In this document: positions 1 to 7,358 of the stretch, in pieces
Layout of the letters: the number at the start of each line of letters is the position of its first letter
How positions within the stretch are numbered: the first letter of the stretch is position 1
Assembly: GCA_903887325.1 (NCBI GenBank)
Contig: CAISPG010000016.1
Location: 1 to 37,309 of the forward strand
Reading direction: 5' to 3'
From: an uncultured Burkholderiales bacterium
GTDB taxonomy: Bacteria > Pseudomonadota > Gammaproteobacteria > Burkholderiales > Burkholderiaceae_C
Length of the DNA stretch: 37,309 nt
The notes under the pieces: model-generated
Databases searched by the model: none
What the model was told of the DNA's origin: nothing
What the model saw: only the letters and a program-made list of their open reading frames with translations
Program-made: the position numbers and the translations under genes

Positions 1-42
1 AGGGGGCGTTTTTTTCGAGCGAAAGCGCAGAAAAAAATCGCA

Positions 43-195
43 CCGGATGGTTCGGCCAAAGCGTGTCTTTTATCGGTCTTAGAGTGAGTTCATAACCGCA
101 GAAATGCCAACCCTTCCGGATGGTTCGGCCAAGCGTGCCTTAACAGAACCGCACGAAAGCCAATACATCCGGATGGTTCGGCCAAAGCTTGTCTT
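43..195. repeat. Three imperfect copies of a short direct repeat
   Basis: The 17-base core CCGGATGGTTCGGCCAA occurs at 43-59, 116-132 and 169-185, in each case followed by a similar tail (AGCGTGTCTT-like; ends at 69, 141 and 195). Start-to-start distances are 73 and 53 bases. Copies 2 and 3 also share about 22 weaker bases upstream of the core (ACCGCA..GAAA..GCCAA), so the true unit is about 50 bases. The array lies just downstream of the stop codon of the TSUP gene and may continue beyond the window start. On the minus strand copies 1 and 3 can be read as ..TLWPNHP../..KLWPNHP.., but copy 2 has a one-base deletion that breaks that frame, so it is probably not a coding repeat. Function unknown. 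Confidence 0.8.
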
Positions 196-201
196 CAAAC
201 T

Positions 202-1020
202 TCAAACTGCCGTCAAACCCCGATACAGCATCGTGCAAGCCAGCGCGTAAAGCAAATACGCGAAGCCGCGTTTGAGCTTGGCCACAGGTAAACGCTGCGC
301 ATAACGTGCCCCCATGGGCGCGGTGAAAACGGTACAAATACAAATAATGAAAAAACCCGGCAACCAGACAAAACCAAAACTGTGCGGCGGTGTGTTGGTC
401 ACCGACCAGCCGCTGACCACATAACCGATGGCGTTGGCCAATGCAATCGGGAAGCCCAAAGCCGCACTCGTGCCCACCGCTTGGCGCAAAGGCACGTTAC
501 ACCAGGTCATGAACGGCACACTGATGAATGCACCGCCTGCGCCAACCAGACCGGACACCATGCCTATCAGACTGCCGACCAGCGATTGACCCACAGGCCC
601 TGGCATGTGCCGCGAGGGTTTGGGCTTTTTATTTAGCAGCATTTGCGTGGCTGAAAACGCCGTGAAAAAACTGAACAGCAAAGCCAGTACCGAGCCTTTG
701 ATGACCGCGAACAACCACAGGCTGGACAGGGCGCTGCCCAGCACCAGACCGGGCGCAATGCCTTTGAACAAATCCCAGCGCACTGCACCCGCTTTGTGGT
801 GAGCGCGCGTGCTGGCCAAGGAGGTGATGACGATGGTTGACATCCCAGTGGCAATCGCCATCTTCACAGCCATGTCCGTTGGTATGTCAAGTTGGTGTAG
901 CAAAAAGGTGAGGAAAGGAATCATCACCAGCGCGCCGCCCACGCCTAGCAGCCCTGCTAAAAATCCGGCGAACGAACCCAGTGCGGCAAGTGCCAGCAAC
1001 AGCAGCGGCCAGGTGAACAT
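202..1020 (-). CDS. TSUP (TauE/SafE) family membrane transporter
   Basis: A 272-residue very hydrophobic protein with the two-fold repeat of the TSUP/TauE-SafE family: an N-terminal half beginning with a membrane segment and the glycine-rich motif FLAGLLGVGGALVMIP (about residues 19-34), and a second copy GMVSGLVGAGGAFISVP (about 153-169). About eight membrane segments are visible. Family members export or import sulfite, sulfonates or other small organic anions; the substrate cannot be read from the sequence. The start codon lies 2 bases after the stop of the upstream CoA ligase on the same strand, so the two are almost surely cotranscribed and translationally coupled, which suggests the transported anion may be related to the ligase substrate (inference). 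Confidence 0.88.
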   Translation of the reverse strand: MFTWPLLLLALAALGSFAGFLAGLLGVGGALVMIPFLTFLLHQLDIPTDMAVKMAIATGMSTIVITSLASTRAHHKAGAVRWDLFKGIAPGLVLGSALSSLWLFAVIKGSVLALLFSFFTAFSATQMLLNKKPKPSRHMPGPVGQSLVGSLIGMVSGLVGAGGAFISVPFMTWCNVPLRQAVGTSAALGFPIALANAIGYVVSGWSVTNTPPHSFGFVWLPGFFIICICTVFTAPMGARYAQRLPVAKLKRGFAYLLYALACTMLYRGLTAV

Positions 1021-1022
1021 GC

Positions 1023-2540
1023 TCAGGCCAAACCGAGTTTTTGCGCCATGCCTATGCGTTGCAATTTACCGGTGGCGCCTTTGGGAATTTCCTCTAAAAG
1101 CAGAATTTTGCGCGGCACTTTGAAGTCCGCGACGCGGGTTGCCACATACTCGCGCAGTTCCTTTTCAGTCGCTGTCACGCCTTCGCGCAAAACGACAGCG
1201 GCGCCGACTTCTTCGCCGAGTTTGTCGTGCGGAATGCCAAAGCAAACCACTTGACCGACTGCCGGGTGGTCCATCAATATTTCATCTATTTCACGCGGAC
1301 TGATTTTTTCGCCGCCCCGGTTGATGATTTCTTTCAAGCGACCGGTGATGCTGATGTAGCCGTCCGCGTCCATCACGCCTTGATCGCCTGTGCGAAACCA
1401 GCCGTGGGTGAAAGCTTCTGCGTTCGCCTTGTCGTTGTTTTCATAACCGGGTGTGACATTGGGGCCGCGAATCACGATCTCGCCCGTGTCTCCGGCTTTA
1501 AGCAAGTTGCCGTCCAAGTCCATGATGCCTACTTCCGGTCCCGCAGCGATACCGACGGTGCCTGGCTTGCGTTGCGCCGGCGGCAAGGGGTTGCACGCCA
1601 TTTGGTGCGCGGCTTCGGTCATACCATAGGCTTCAATAACGGGCGAGTGGAAGGTGGCTTCGAGTTCGGCCAGCACTTGCGGTGGCAGTGAAGAAGAGGA
1701 TGAGCGTATGAAGCGCAATGGCACGCGCGCAATCACGTCTTTGTTGTTCGCAGCGCGCGACAAAATGGCCTGGTGCATGGTGGGCACAGCGGTGTACCAA
1801 GTCGGTTTGACTTCGTCCATTTGCGCAAAAAATTTCAGTGCATTGAAACCACCTGTGCAATGCACTTCGCCGCCTTGAGACAGCGGGGCCAATATGCCAG
1901 CGATCAAACCATGGATATGGAACAAGGGCATGACGTTCAAGCCCCGGTCCTGCGCGGTGAAGTGTGTGCTCGTAGCAATGTTTTTCGCAGACGCGCACAC
2001 ATTGCGATGAGTCAATGGCACGATCTTCGGGCGCGATGTGGTGCCCGAGGTGTGCAACACCAGCGCCACATCGTCCGGCAATGCCGCGCCAGGGTACGCC
2101 GGTGCGGCGGCTGCACGTGCCGAGGTGTCCAAGGTGAATGAACCTGCGCCAAGGGCCGGCGTGGGATGCAACACCAAAATAGACACACCGAGTTTGCGTG
2201 CGACTTCAATGGCTGGAGAAGCAGAGCCTGCTTCCACAACCAGCGCTTTGGCATGCAAGTCGTTCAAGTAAAACTCGAACTCATCGGCGCGGTAAGCCGG
2301 GTTCAAAGGTGCTGAGGTACAGCAAGCCGCCACGGTAACAAAAGACGCTGCCATTTCTGCGCTGTTGGGCAAGACCAGTGCGACCCGGTCGTTGCGGCCA
2401 ACGCCCACGGCATTCAGCGATTGCTGAACATAAATAGAGAGTTGACGCAAACCGGCATAAGTCAAAGGGCTGGCACCTGCGGCGCTCAGGCAAGTGTCTG
2501 TGTCACGGCCAGCGGCCATCCATTCGGTCAATGTTTGCAT
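1023..2540 (-). CDS. AMP-binding acyl-CoA ligase, oxalate-CoA ligase (AAE3/Pcs60)-like
   Basis: A 505-residue ANL-superfamily adenylate-forming enzyme. Visible motifs: P-loop HTSGTTSRPK (163-172), the aromatic A5 motif AYGMTEA (304-310), WFRTGD (about 380-385), the hinge region GRLKEIINRGGEKISP (399-414) and the C-terminal catalytic lysine in KGATGKLQR near residue 490. The P-loop with SRPK, the PLFHIHGL and PTWYTAVPTMHQ segments and NRGGEKISP resemble the plant AAE3 / yeast Pcs60 oxalyl-CoA synthetases from memory, so activation of oxalate or a short dicarboxylate is the best guess; a fatty acyl-CoA or malonyl-CoA synthetase role is the alternative. It is the middle gene of a minus-strand run, 13 bases after the reductase gene and 2 bases before the TSUP gene. 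A purine-rich AGGA precedes the start. Confidence 0.88.
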   Translation of the reverse strand: MQTLTEWMAAGRDTDTCLSAAGASPLTYAGLRQLSIYVQQSLNAVGVGRNDRVALVLPNSAEMAASFVTVAACCTSAPLNPAYRADEFEFYLNDLHAKALVVEAGSASPAIEVARKLGVSILVLHPTPALGAGSFTLDTSARAAAAPAYPGAALPDDVALVLHTSGTTSRPKIVPLTHRNVCASAKNIATSTHFTAQDRGLNVMPLFHIHGLIAGILAPLSQGGEVHCTGGFNALKFFAQMDEVKPTWYTAVPTMHQAILSRAANNKDVIARVPLRFIRSSSSSLPPQVLAELEATFHSPVIEAYGMTEAAHQMACNPLPPAQRKPGTVGIAAGPEVGIMDLDGNLLKAGDTGEIVIRGPNVTPGYENNDKANAEAFTHGWFRTGDQGVMDADGYISITGRLKEIINRGGEKISPREIDEILMDHPAVGQVVCFGIPHDKLGEEVGAAVVLREGVTATEKELREYVATRVADFKVPRKILLLEEIPKGATGKLQRIGMAQKLGLA

Positions 2541-2553
2541 GGGGATGTCCTGT

Positions 2554-3555
2554 TTAATTCAAAGAGAGTCCGTGTCCGCTGCGCAGCACCGATTGCTGCA
2601 ACAACAAACACAGTTGATGTACGGTTTGTAATGTGGGCACGGGCAGTCCGACGATTTGCCCGAGTTCGATGACGCTGCCCAGCAGCGCGTCGAGTTCAAG
2701 TGCTTTGCCTTGTTCAATGTCTTGCAACATGGATGTTTTGTGCGCGCCTACGGCTTGGGCACCGGCGATACGCTTGTCTATGCTGATTTTGAATTGGATG
2801 CCAGTGCGCTCGGCGACTGCCTGCGCCTCTTGCATCATTTGCGTCACCAGTTCGCGCGACGGCGCAAAGCTGGCAATGTCTTCCAAGGTGGCATGCGTCA
2901 GCGCTGACACCGGATTGAAGCTGAGATTGCCCCACAGTTTGACCCACAGCTCACCGCGTATGTCGTTGGACACCGGCGTTTTAAAACCTGCACCAATCAT
3001 GGCTTGCGCGAGTTGCGTCACGCGTTCGGTTTTTTCGCCATTGGGTTCACCCAAAGTGAAGCGATTGCCTTCAATCAAACGCACCACACCGGGTGCAATC
3101 AGTTCAGCAGCAGGGTAGACAGCCGCGCCGATGATGCGTTCGGGTTTGAGCAAATTCCACAGTTGGCCTTGCGGGTCCAGTGTTTTGAGTTGGTGTCCGT
3201 TGTATTCGCCGGGTAGTTGATGGAAATACCACCAGGGCAAACCGTTTTGCATGGTGACTATGCAACTGGTGTCATGACACAGCGCGGCAATGTCGGCGGC
3301 GACAGCTGCCACTTGGTGAGACTTCAGCGTGACCAGCACATAGTCGTAAGTAGATGCGCTGGCGATGTCACAGGCTTTGACATCGCGCGCGTGCAGTTCG
3401 CCGTCGTCTGTCAGCAATTTCATGCCGTGTTGGGCAATCGCCTGCAAATTGGCACCGCGAGCAATGAAAGTGATGTCATGACCGGCCAATGCCAGTTTGA
3501 CACCGAGGTAGCCGCCGATGGCACCGGCTCCGACGATGGCGATGCGCAGACTCAT
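2554..3555 (-). CDS. 2-dehydropantoate 2-reductase family protein (PanE/ApbA)
   Basis: A 333-residue enzyme with an N-terminal Rossmann motif GAGAIGGYLG (residues 9-18), the NADP-binding VTLKSHQ segment (about 75-81), the QNGLP motif (about 102-106) and the C-terminal ApbA_C helical domain. PanE reduces ketopantoate to pantoate with NADPH in coenzyme A biosynthesis. The protein is slightly longer than E. coli PanE (about 300) and many proteobacteria carry several paralogues that act on other 2-keto acids. Its position as the first gene of an operon-like run with a CoA ligase and an anion transporter, rather than with panB/panC, makes a paralogue role quite possible. ATG start preceded by a GGAGGGA-like sequence reading on the minus strand is not seen; the start is chosen from the family's N-terminus. 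Confidence 0.85.
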   Translation of the reverse strand: MSLRIAIVGAGAIGGYLGVKLALAGHDITFIARGANLQAIAQHGMKLLTDDGELHARDVKACDIASASTYDYVLVTLKSHQVAAVAADIAALCHDTSCIVTMQNGLPWWYFHQLPGEYNGHQLKTLDPQGQLWNLLKPERIIGAAVYPAAELIAPGVVRLIEGNRFTLGEPNGEKTERVTQLAQAMIGAGFKTPVSNDIRGELWVKLWGNLSFNPVSALTHATLEDIASFAPSRELVTQMMQEAQAVAERTGIQFKISIDKRIAGAQAVGAHKTSMLQDIEQGKALELDALLGSVIELGQIVGLPVPTLQTVHQLCLLLQQSVLRSGHGLSLN

Positions 3556-3596
3556 AAGGGGGAGGGAAGAAGTAAGAGGTTAAGCATGAAAGAAAG

Positions 3597-3770
3597 GTGT
3601 CTGCAAGACTCCACCGGATTGTCATCCTGAACAAAAGGTTCAGGTGGGCGAGGTCAGTAAGGTGTTGGGTTCATCTACGCGAGATGATCACGCTCACCAA
3701 ACGATGTTCCAAGCCCGGGGCTCCATAGAGCATTGGTTCAAGAAATATAAACCCGGCAGACTTGCAGACA
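3597..3770 (-). ncRNA. ssrS: 6S RNA
   Basis: The minus strand just downstream of zapA folds as 6S RNA. The ends form a perfect closing helix: GTGTCTGCAAG near 3760-3770 pairs with CTTGCAGACAC at 3598-3608. Between them are 6S landmarks in the correct order, notably a TTGGTGAGC segment after a GC-rich arm (as in E. coli GGTTGGTGAGC) and CACCTGAACC..GGTTCAGG-like hairpin sequence near the 3' side. 6S RNA mimics an open promoter, sequesters sigma-70 RNA polymerase in stationary phase, and is released by product-RNA synthesis. Genomic position after zapA is the classic one in beta- and gammaproteobacteria. Exact ends are inferred to within a few bases; I would expect an Rfam 6S match. Confidence 0.88.
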
Positions 3771-3775
3771 CAGTC

Positions 3776-3781
3776 ATTGTA
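3776..3781 (-). promoter_or_regulatory. Probable -10 box of the 6S RNA gene
   Basis: On the minus strand the hexamer TACAAT (5 of 6 to TATAAT) lies about 7 bases upstream of the first base of the 6S closing helix, so the predicted transcription start coincides with the RNA 5' end. No convincing -35 box is seen. 6S may also be processed from a zapB-zapA-ssrS transcript. Confidence 0.55.
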
Positions 3782-3791
3782 GGAGCATGCG

Positions 3792-4088
3792 TCATAGAAG
3801 ATGTCCGTCTTGGCCTAAAGCCGAGTCCAGGCGGTGCAACAGGTTGTTTAAGTTGTGGCTGGAGCTGCCGGGTTCCGTAGGGGCGGCAGAAAAATCAGAC
3901 AACTCAAACGCCAGATTGAGAGCCGCCAGCACTGCAATGCGGTCACGCGCCTTGATTTTGCCGGCGTCGCGGATGCTGCACATGGCGGCGTCAACTTTGC
4001 GAACGGCAGTATGAAACCGCTCTTCAGCGCCGGGCGGGCAGGCCAGCAAATAGCTTTGGCCCATGATTTGCACTTCGACCTGGCTCAT
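3792..4088 (-). CDS. zapA: Cell division protein ZapA
   Basis: A 98-residue protein with the ZapA family pattern: N-terminal beta strands (VEVQIMGQSYLLACPPGAEE, about 4-23), then a long helix with the conserved ..KARDRIAVLAALNLAFEL.. segment (about 46-63). ZapA binds FtsZ polymers and stabilises the Z-ring at midcell. The gene overlaps the upstream zapB-like gene by 4 bases (ATGA), and is followed by 6S RNA. The last 30 residues are not conserved in my recollection of the family. Confidence 0.92.
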   Translation of the reverse strand: MSQVEVQIMGQSYLLACPPGAEERFHTAVRKVDAAMCSIRDAGKIKARDRIAVLAALNLAFELSDFSAAPTEPGSSSHNLNNLLHRLDSALGQDGHLL

Positions 4089-4300
4089 GCGCCGTCCTTG
4101 ATGTCAAGCGGCAGCCGATCCAGCAAACCGTCGATGCGGCTGCGTGCCGCCTGCAAACGTGATTTGAGAGAGTCGCGTTCCTGGGTCAGCGTGTCGACCT
4201 GGTTCACCAGCAATTCGTTGGTGCGTTTGAGTTCTTCGTAACGTACGAGCAAATGTTCAACGCGTTCGAGTACGGCATCAAGTGGATTGTTTTCAGACAT
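4085..4300 (-). CDS. Small coiled-coil protein, ZapB/TIGR02449 type
   Basis: A 71-residue protein that is essentially one heptad-rich coiled coil: LERVEHLLVRYEELKRTNELLVNQVDTL and then ERDSLKSRLQAARSRI. It matches the short coiled-coil protein usually found directly upstream of zapA in betaproteobacteria (TIGR02449, ZapB-like), thought to act with ZapA at the division ring. The reading frame is open to 4420, but residues upstream of MSENN look non-coding and the extension would run into the riboswitch region of the opposite strand, so I chose the ATG at 4300; an in-frame ATG at 4309 is the alternative. Overlaps zapA by 4 bases. Confidence 0.8.
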   Translation of the reverse strand: MSENNPLDAVLERVEHLLVRYEELKRTNELLVNQVDTLTQERDSLKSRLQAARSRIDGLLDRLPLDIKDGA

Positions 4301-4424
4301 GTCTCGCATTTTACGGGTGTGCTTGCCGCTTGTGGCTAGAATGATTCGGTTGGTGCTCGCGATGTGGTTCACACACCGCAGTTCAACGGGAAGCAGAAGT
4401 TTTCTATCTATCAAGTACATCTTT

Positions 4425-4600
4425 TAGGTACATGTCAAGTGACGATCACCAGCCTGCGCTGCCCCCGCAACGGTCAAGCGAACGAAACACTTCATGGTGT
4501 TTCCGCCCTGTCCCACACAGCCACTGGAAGCCTTGAACAAGCCTCCGGGAAGGCGGACAGAGTAGTTTTCGCCAGCCCGGATACCGGCCAACACAGTGGA
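4425..4600 (+). promoter_or_regulatory. Cobalamin (B12) riboswitch upstream of btuB
   Basis: Conserved cobalamin-riboswitch elements appear in the right order: GCCCCCGCAACGG at 4461-4473, the GCCACTG motif at 4520-4526, CCGGGAAGG at 4545-4553, and the B12 box AGCCCGGATACCGGCC at 4574-4589. The element precedes btuB by about 85 bases. In this family adenosylcobalamin or another cobalamin binds the junction and lowers downstream gene expression, so B12 uptake here should be turned down when B12 is plentiful. Outer limits are approximate. The 4590-4675 leader could hold the expression platform; I do not see a clear intrinsic terminator in it, so control of translation initiation is more likely. 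Confidence 0.92.
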
Positions 4601-4675
4601 GCCGCGCCTGGCGCGACTTCGTAACGTCCATGCACTGTCGGGGAAGGCGGTGAGGGCTTTTGGCTGGTTCTTCTC

Positions 4676-6550
4676 ATGATATTTTTCAGGCGTATTTCGC
4701 CCCGCACCGGCTTATTTGCTGTCGCTATGACTTTTGTCGTCCCCGCAGTACAAGCCCAAACCCGCCAACTCGACGAAGTGTTCGTCACAGCAAATCGCAT
4801 CGGCCAATCTACGGAATCCATTGCCAGCGAAGTCGATACATTGAATAAAGACCAGTTGCAAACCATGGGCAATGCGAATCTGTCGCAAGCATTGGCTGCC
4901 TTGCCTGGCTTTCAATCAACCGCTTACGGTCAGCATTCGGTTTATTTGCGCGGTACCGATTCGCGCATGACCTCTTTGTATATCGAGGGCATTCGCATTG
5001 AATCGCATGACGGTAACCGTTTAGGTGGCGGGGTTCCGTGGGAAATGCTGCCCTTAGAGATGGTGGACCATCTTGAAGTTGTCCGTGGGCCCGCGAGTGC
5101 TGTTTATGGTTCAGATGCCATGGGCGGTGTGGTTCAGTTGTTCACCAAGTCCGGTGCTGTTGGTGACAAAGCGCAGTTGTCACAGTCCTTTGGCAGCTAT
5201 GGTTTCAGACAAACCACAGGACAGGTGTCCGGTCGTCAACAGGCATTTGATTACTCGATTCAATTCAGCACCAATGCCAGCAACGGCTACGACACCCGCC
5301 CGGACATGACGCACACACCGGACAAAGAAGACAGCGCAAAACATTTCGGTATGGTCAAACTGGGTTATGACCTGAACCCGGTACACAGGGTGGAATGGGT
5401 GGTGTTTAAAACCATTCAAAGTTACCGAAGTACTCCTTATTTGACTGACACAACAGATATCACCAACCATAACCACATCACCGGTACCAAAGTCGAATGG
5501 CAGGCGGGTTGGGACGCAAATAACTTGAGCAGGCTGCGCTACACCCGCTCAGAAGTTGCAGCGGATTCCAATGATCCGAATAACAACGGATACGATCTTG
5601 CATGGAATTACAAAACGACGACAAGCACAGTTTCTGTGGATCATGAATTGTCGACCTCAGTAGGAAAGTGGACAGGGTTGTTAGAACGTAAACAAGATCA
5701 ATTCAAGGCTGATCTCAATGACTACAACACTGCTGTTGATGCAGATAGATCACAGAATGCACTAGGACTGGGCTACAGTCTTAAGCAAGCGCAGCAACTG
5801 GTGAATGCTTCTGTCAGAGCAGATAACTACAGTAGTTTCGGCACACATGCGTCTTATTCTCTTTCTTACGGCTATGAGTTTCAGCCCGAATGGACTGTCA
5901 TGGCCATACAGGCAACAGGATTTCGGGCACCCACACTGGAGCAGTTGTACGGGGGCTACGGCAGCACGACTTTGACACCTGAGAGTAATATTTCAAAGGA
6001 ATTGGCCCTGCAATATAAAAGCAACAAATCAAGTGTCAGGCTTTCATTTTTCGATAATAAAATCACTGATCTCATCAGTAGTGACGCTACAACTTATATC
6101 TATTACAACGTAGACAAAGTCAAGATCCAAGGCATCAGCCTTTCTGGCAAGACCCAGGTCAATGATGTCAATCTTCAATCCAGTCTGGACTTACTGAACC
6201 CGGTGTATGACTCAGGCACCTATGCGGGCAATCAACTGAGTTTGCGCAGCAAACAAGCCATGCATTTTTCTGCTGACAAAGCATTCGACGAAACACGCGC
6301 CGGTATGGAACTTCAATACGTTGGCAAACGCTTTGACGATGCTGCAAACACCGTGGAGTGGCCGTCCTACGGATTGGTCAACCTGTGGAGCAAAACCGGT
6401 TTGAACAGCGAATGGAGTTGGATCAACCGGATTGATAATCTGTTCAACAAAACCTACCAGCAGTACGGCTGTACAGGAGCGACCATAAGTTGTAACTACG
6501 TCATGCCGGGGGTGACGTTCTTCACTTCTGTCCAATGGCAACCCAGATAA
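4676..6550 (+). CDS. btuB: TonB-dependent vitamin B12 outer-membrane receptor
   Basis: A 624-residue outer-membrane transporter, close to the 614 of E. coli BtuB. It begins with a signal peptide (residues 1-27, cleavage after VQA), then a TonB box region DEVFVTANR at about 33-41, the plug domain (LSQALAALPGF, VEVVRGPASAVYGSDAMGGVVQLFT about 130-155) and a long barrel of amphipathic strands. Transport of cobalamin across the outer membrane is energised by TonB-ExbB-ExbD. Assignment to B12 rather than another siderophore rests on the riboswitch upstream and btuFCD downstream. It ends ..SVQWQPR, without the usual terminal aromatic residue. No strong Shine-Dalgarno is visible before the ATG at 4676, consistent with riboswitch control of initiation. 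Confidence 0.93.
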   Translation: MIFFRRISPRTGLFAVAMTFVVPAVQAQTRQLDEVFVTANRIGQSTESIASEVDTLNKDQLQTMGNANLSQALAALPGFQSTAYGQHSVYLRGTDSRMTSLYIEGIRIESHDGNRLGGGVPWEMLPLEMVDHLEVVRGPASAVYGSDAMGGVVQLFTKSGAVGDKAQLSQSFGSYGFRQTTGQVSGRQQAFDYSIQFSTNASNGYDTRPDMTHTPDKEDSAKHFGMVKLGYDLNPVHRVEWVVFKTIQSYRSTPYLTDTTDITNHNHITGTKVEWQAGWDANNLSRLRYTRSEVAADSNDPNNNGYDLAWNYKTTTSTVSVDHELSTSVGKWTGLLERKQDQFKADLNDYNTAVDADRSQNALGLGYSLKQAQQLVNASVRADNYSSFGTHASYSLSYGYEFQPEWTVMAIQATGFRAPTLEQLYGGYGSTTLTPESNISKELALQYKSNKSSVRLSFFDNKITDLISSDATTYIYYNVDKVKIQGISLSGKTQVNDVNLQSSLDLLNPVYDSGTYAGNQLSLRSKQAMHFSADKAFDETRAGMELQYVGKRFDDAANTVEWPSYGLVNLWSKTGLNSEWSWINRIDNLFNKTYQQYGCTGATISCNYVMPGVTFFTSVQWQPR

Positions 6551-6554
6551 ACAC

Positions 6555-7358
6555 ATGCTGCCTCACTTACCCCAACGCATCATCTGCATGACCGAGGAAA
6601 CCACCGAGTGGTTCTACCTGCTCGGCCAGTCGCATCGCATTGCGGGTATCTCGGGCTATACGGTCAGGCCGAAAATCGCCCGGGCTGAAAAACCGCGCGT
6701 CAGCGCGTTCACTAGCGCCAAGATCGACAAAATCCTGGCGCTGCAACCTGATTGCGTGTTCGGCTTTTCCGATTTGCAGGCGGATATCGCGGCGACCTTG
6801 ATACGCCACGGCGTGCAAGTGACAGTCTTTAACCAGCGCAGTGTTGATGAGATTTTCAGCATGCTGTACCAGGTGGCGGCCATGGTCGGCGAGGCGGAGC
6901 AGGGCTTGCGTCGAATCAGTGAAATGCAGTTGCATCTCCAAGCCATACAGAAAGCGGCCAAAGCATTGCCGCGCCGCCCGCGCGTGTATTTTGAAGAATG
7001 GGACGAACCGCCTATCAGCGCCATACGCTGGGTGTCTGAATTGACAGGCATCGCAGGCGGTGATGATTGTTTCCCTGAATTAGCACAACAATCGCTGGGC
7101 AAAAACCGCATCATTGCCGACCCCTTGGAGATTGTGCGCAGACAACCCGACATCATCATCGGTTCCTGGTGCGGCAAGAAATTCCGCCCGCAAACGGTTG
7201 CTGCGCGCCCCGGCTGGCAGGATGTGCCCGCAGTGAAAAACGGGCAACTGTTTGAAATCAAATCTGCCGACATATTGCAACCCGGCCCGGCTGCGTTGAC
7301 TGATGGCGTCGATCAATTGCATCGCATCATTTCGCAATGGGCTTTGCTCCATGCCTAA
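6555..7358 (+). CDS. BtuF-like helical-backbone metal-receptor protein without signal peptide
   Basis: A 267-residue protein with the fold signature of class III periplasmic binding proteins: the opening PQRIICMTEETTEWFYLLGQ corresponds to the usual PQRIVSL..TE.L..LG segment, followed by KIDKILALQPDCVFGF (about 57-72), and a C-terminal lobe with RRQPDIIIGSWC and GWQDVPAVKNGQLFEI. Unlike its neighbour it starts directly at the mature fold and has no hydrophobic leader, so it should remain in the cytoplasm unless the start is wrong; no in-frame upstream extension is possible because btuB ends 4 bases before the ATG. Its 3' end overlaps btuF by 8 bases. Likely a cobalamin-binding protein that handles or senses B12 after uptake (inference). 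Confidence 0.82.
   Translation: MLPHLPQRIICMTEETTEWFYLLGQSHRIAGISGYTVRPKIARAEKPRVSAFTSAKIDKILALQPDCVFGFSDLQADIAATLIRHGVQVTVFNQRSVDEIFSMLYQVAAMVGEAEQGLRRISEMQLHLQAIQKAAKALPRRPRVYFEEWDEPPISAIRWVSELTGIAGGDDCFPELAQQSLGKNRIIADPLEIVRRQPDIIIGSWCGKKFRPQTVAARPGWQDVPAVKNGQLFEIKSADILQPGPAALTDGVDQLHRIISQWALLHA

Noticed and set aside
43-195. CRISPR array
   Set aside because: Only three copies, unit spacing is uneven (73 and 53), copies are imperfect and the spacers resemble each other; no cas gene is nearby.
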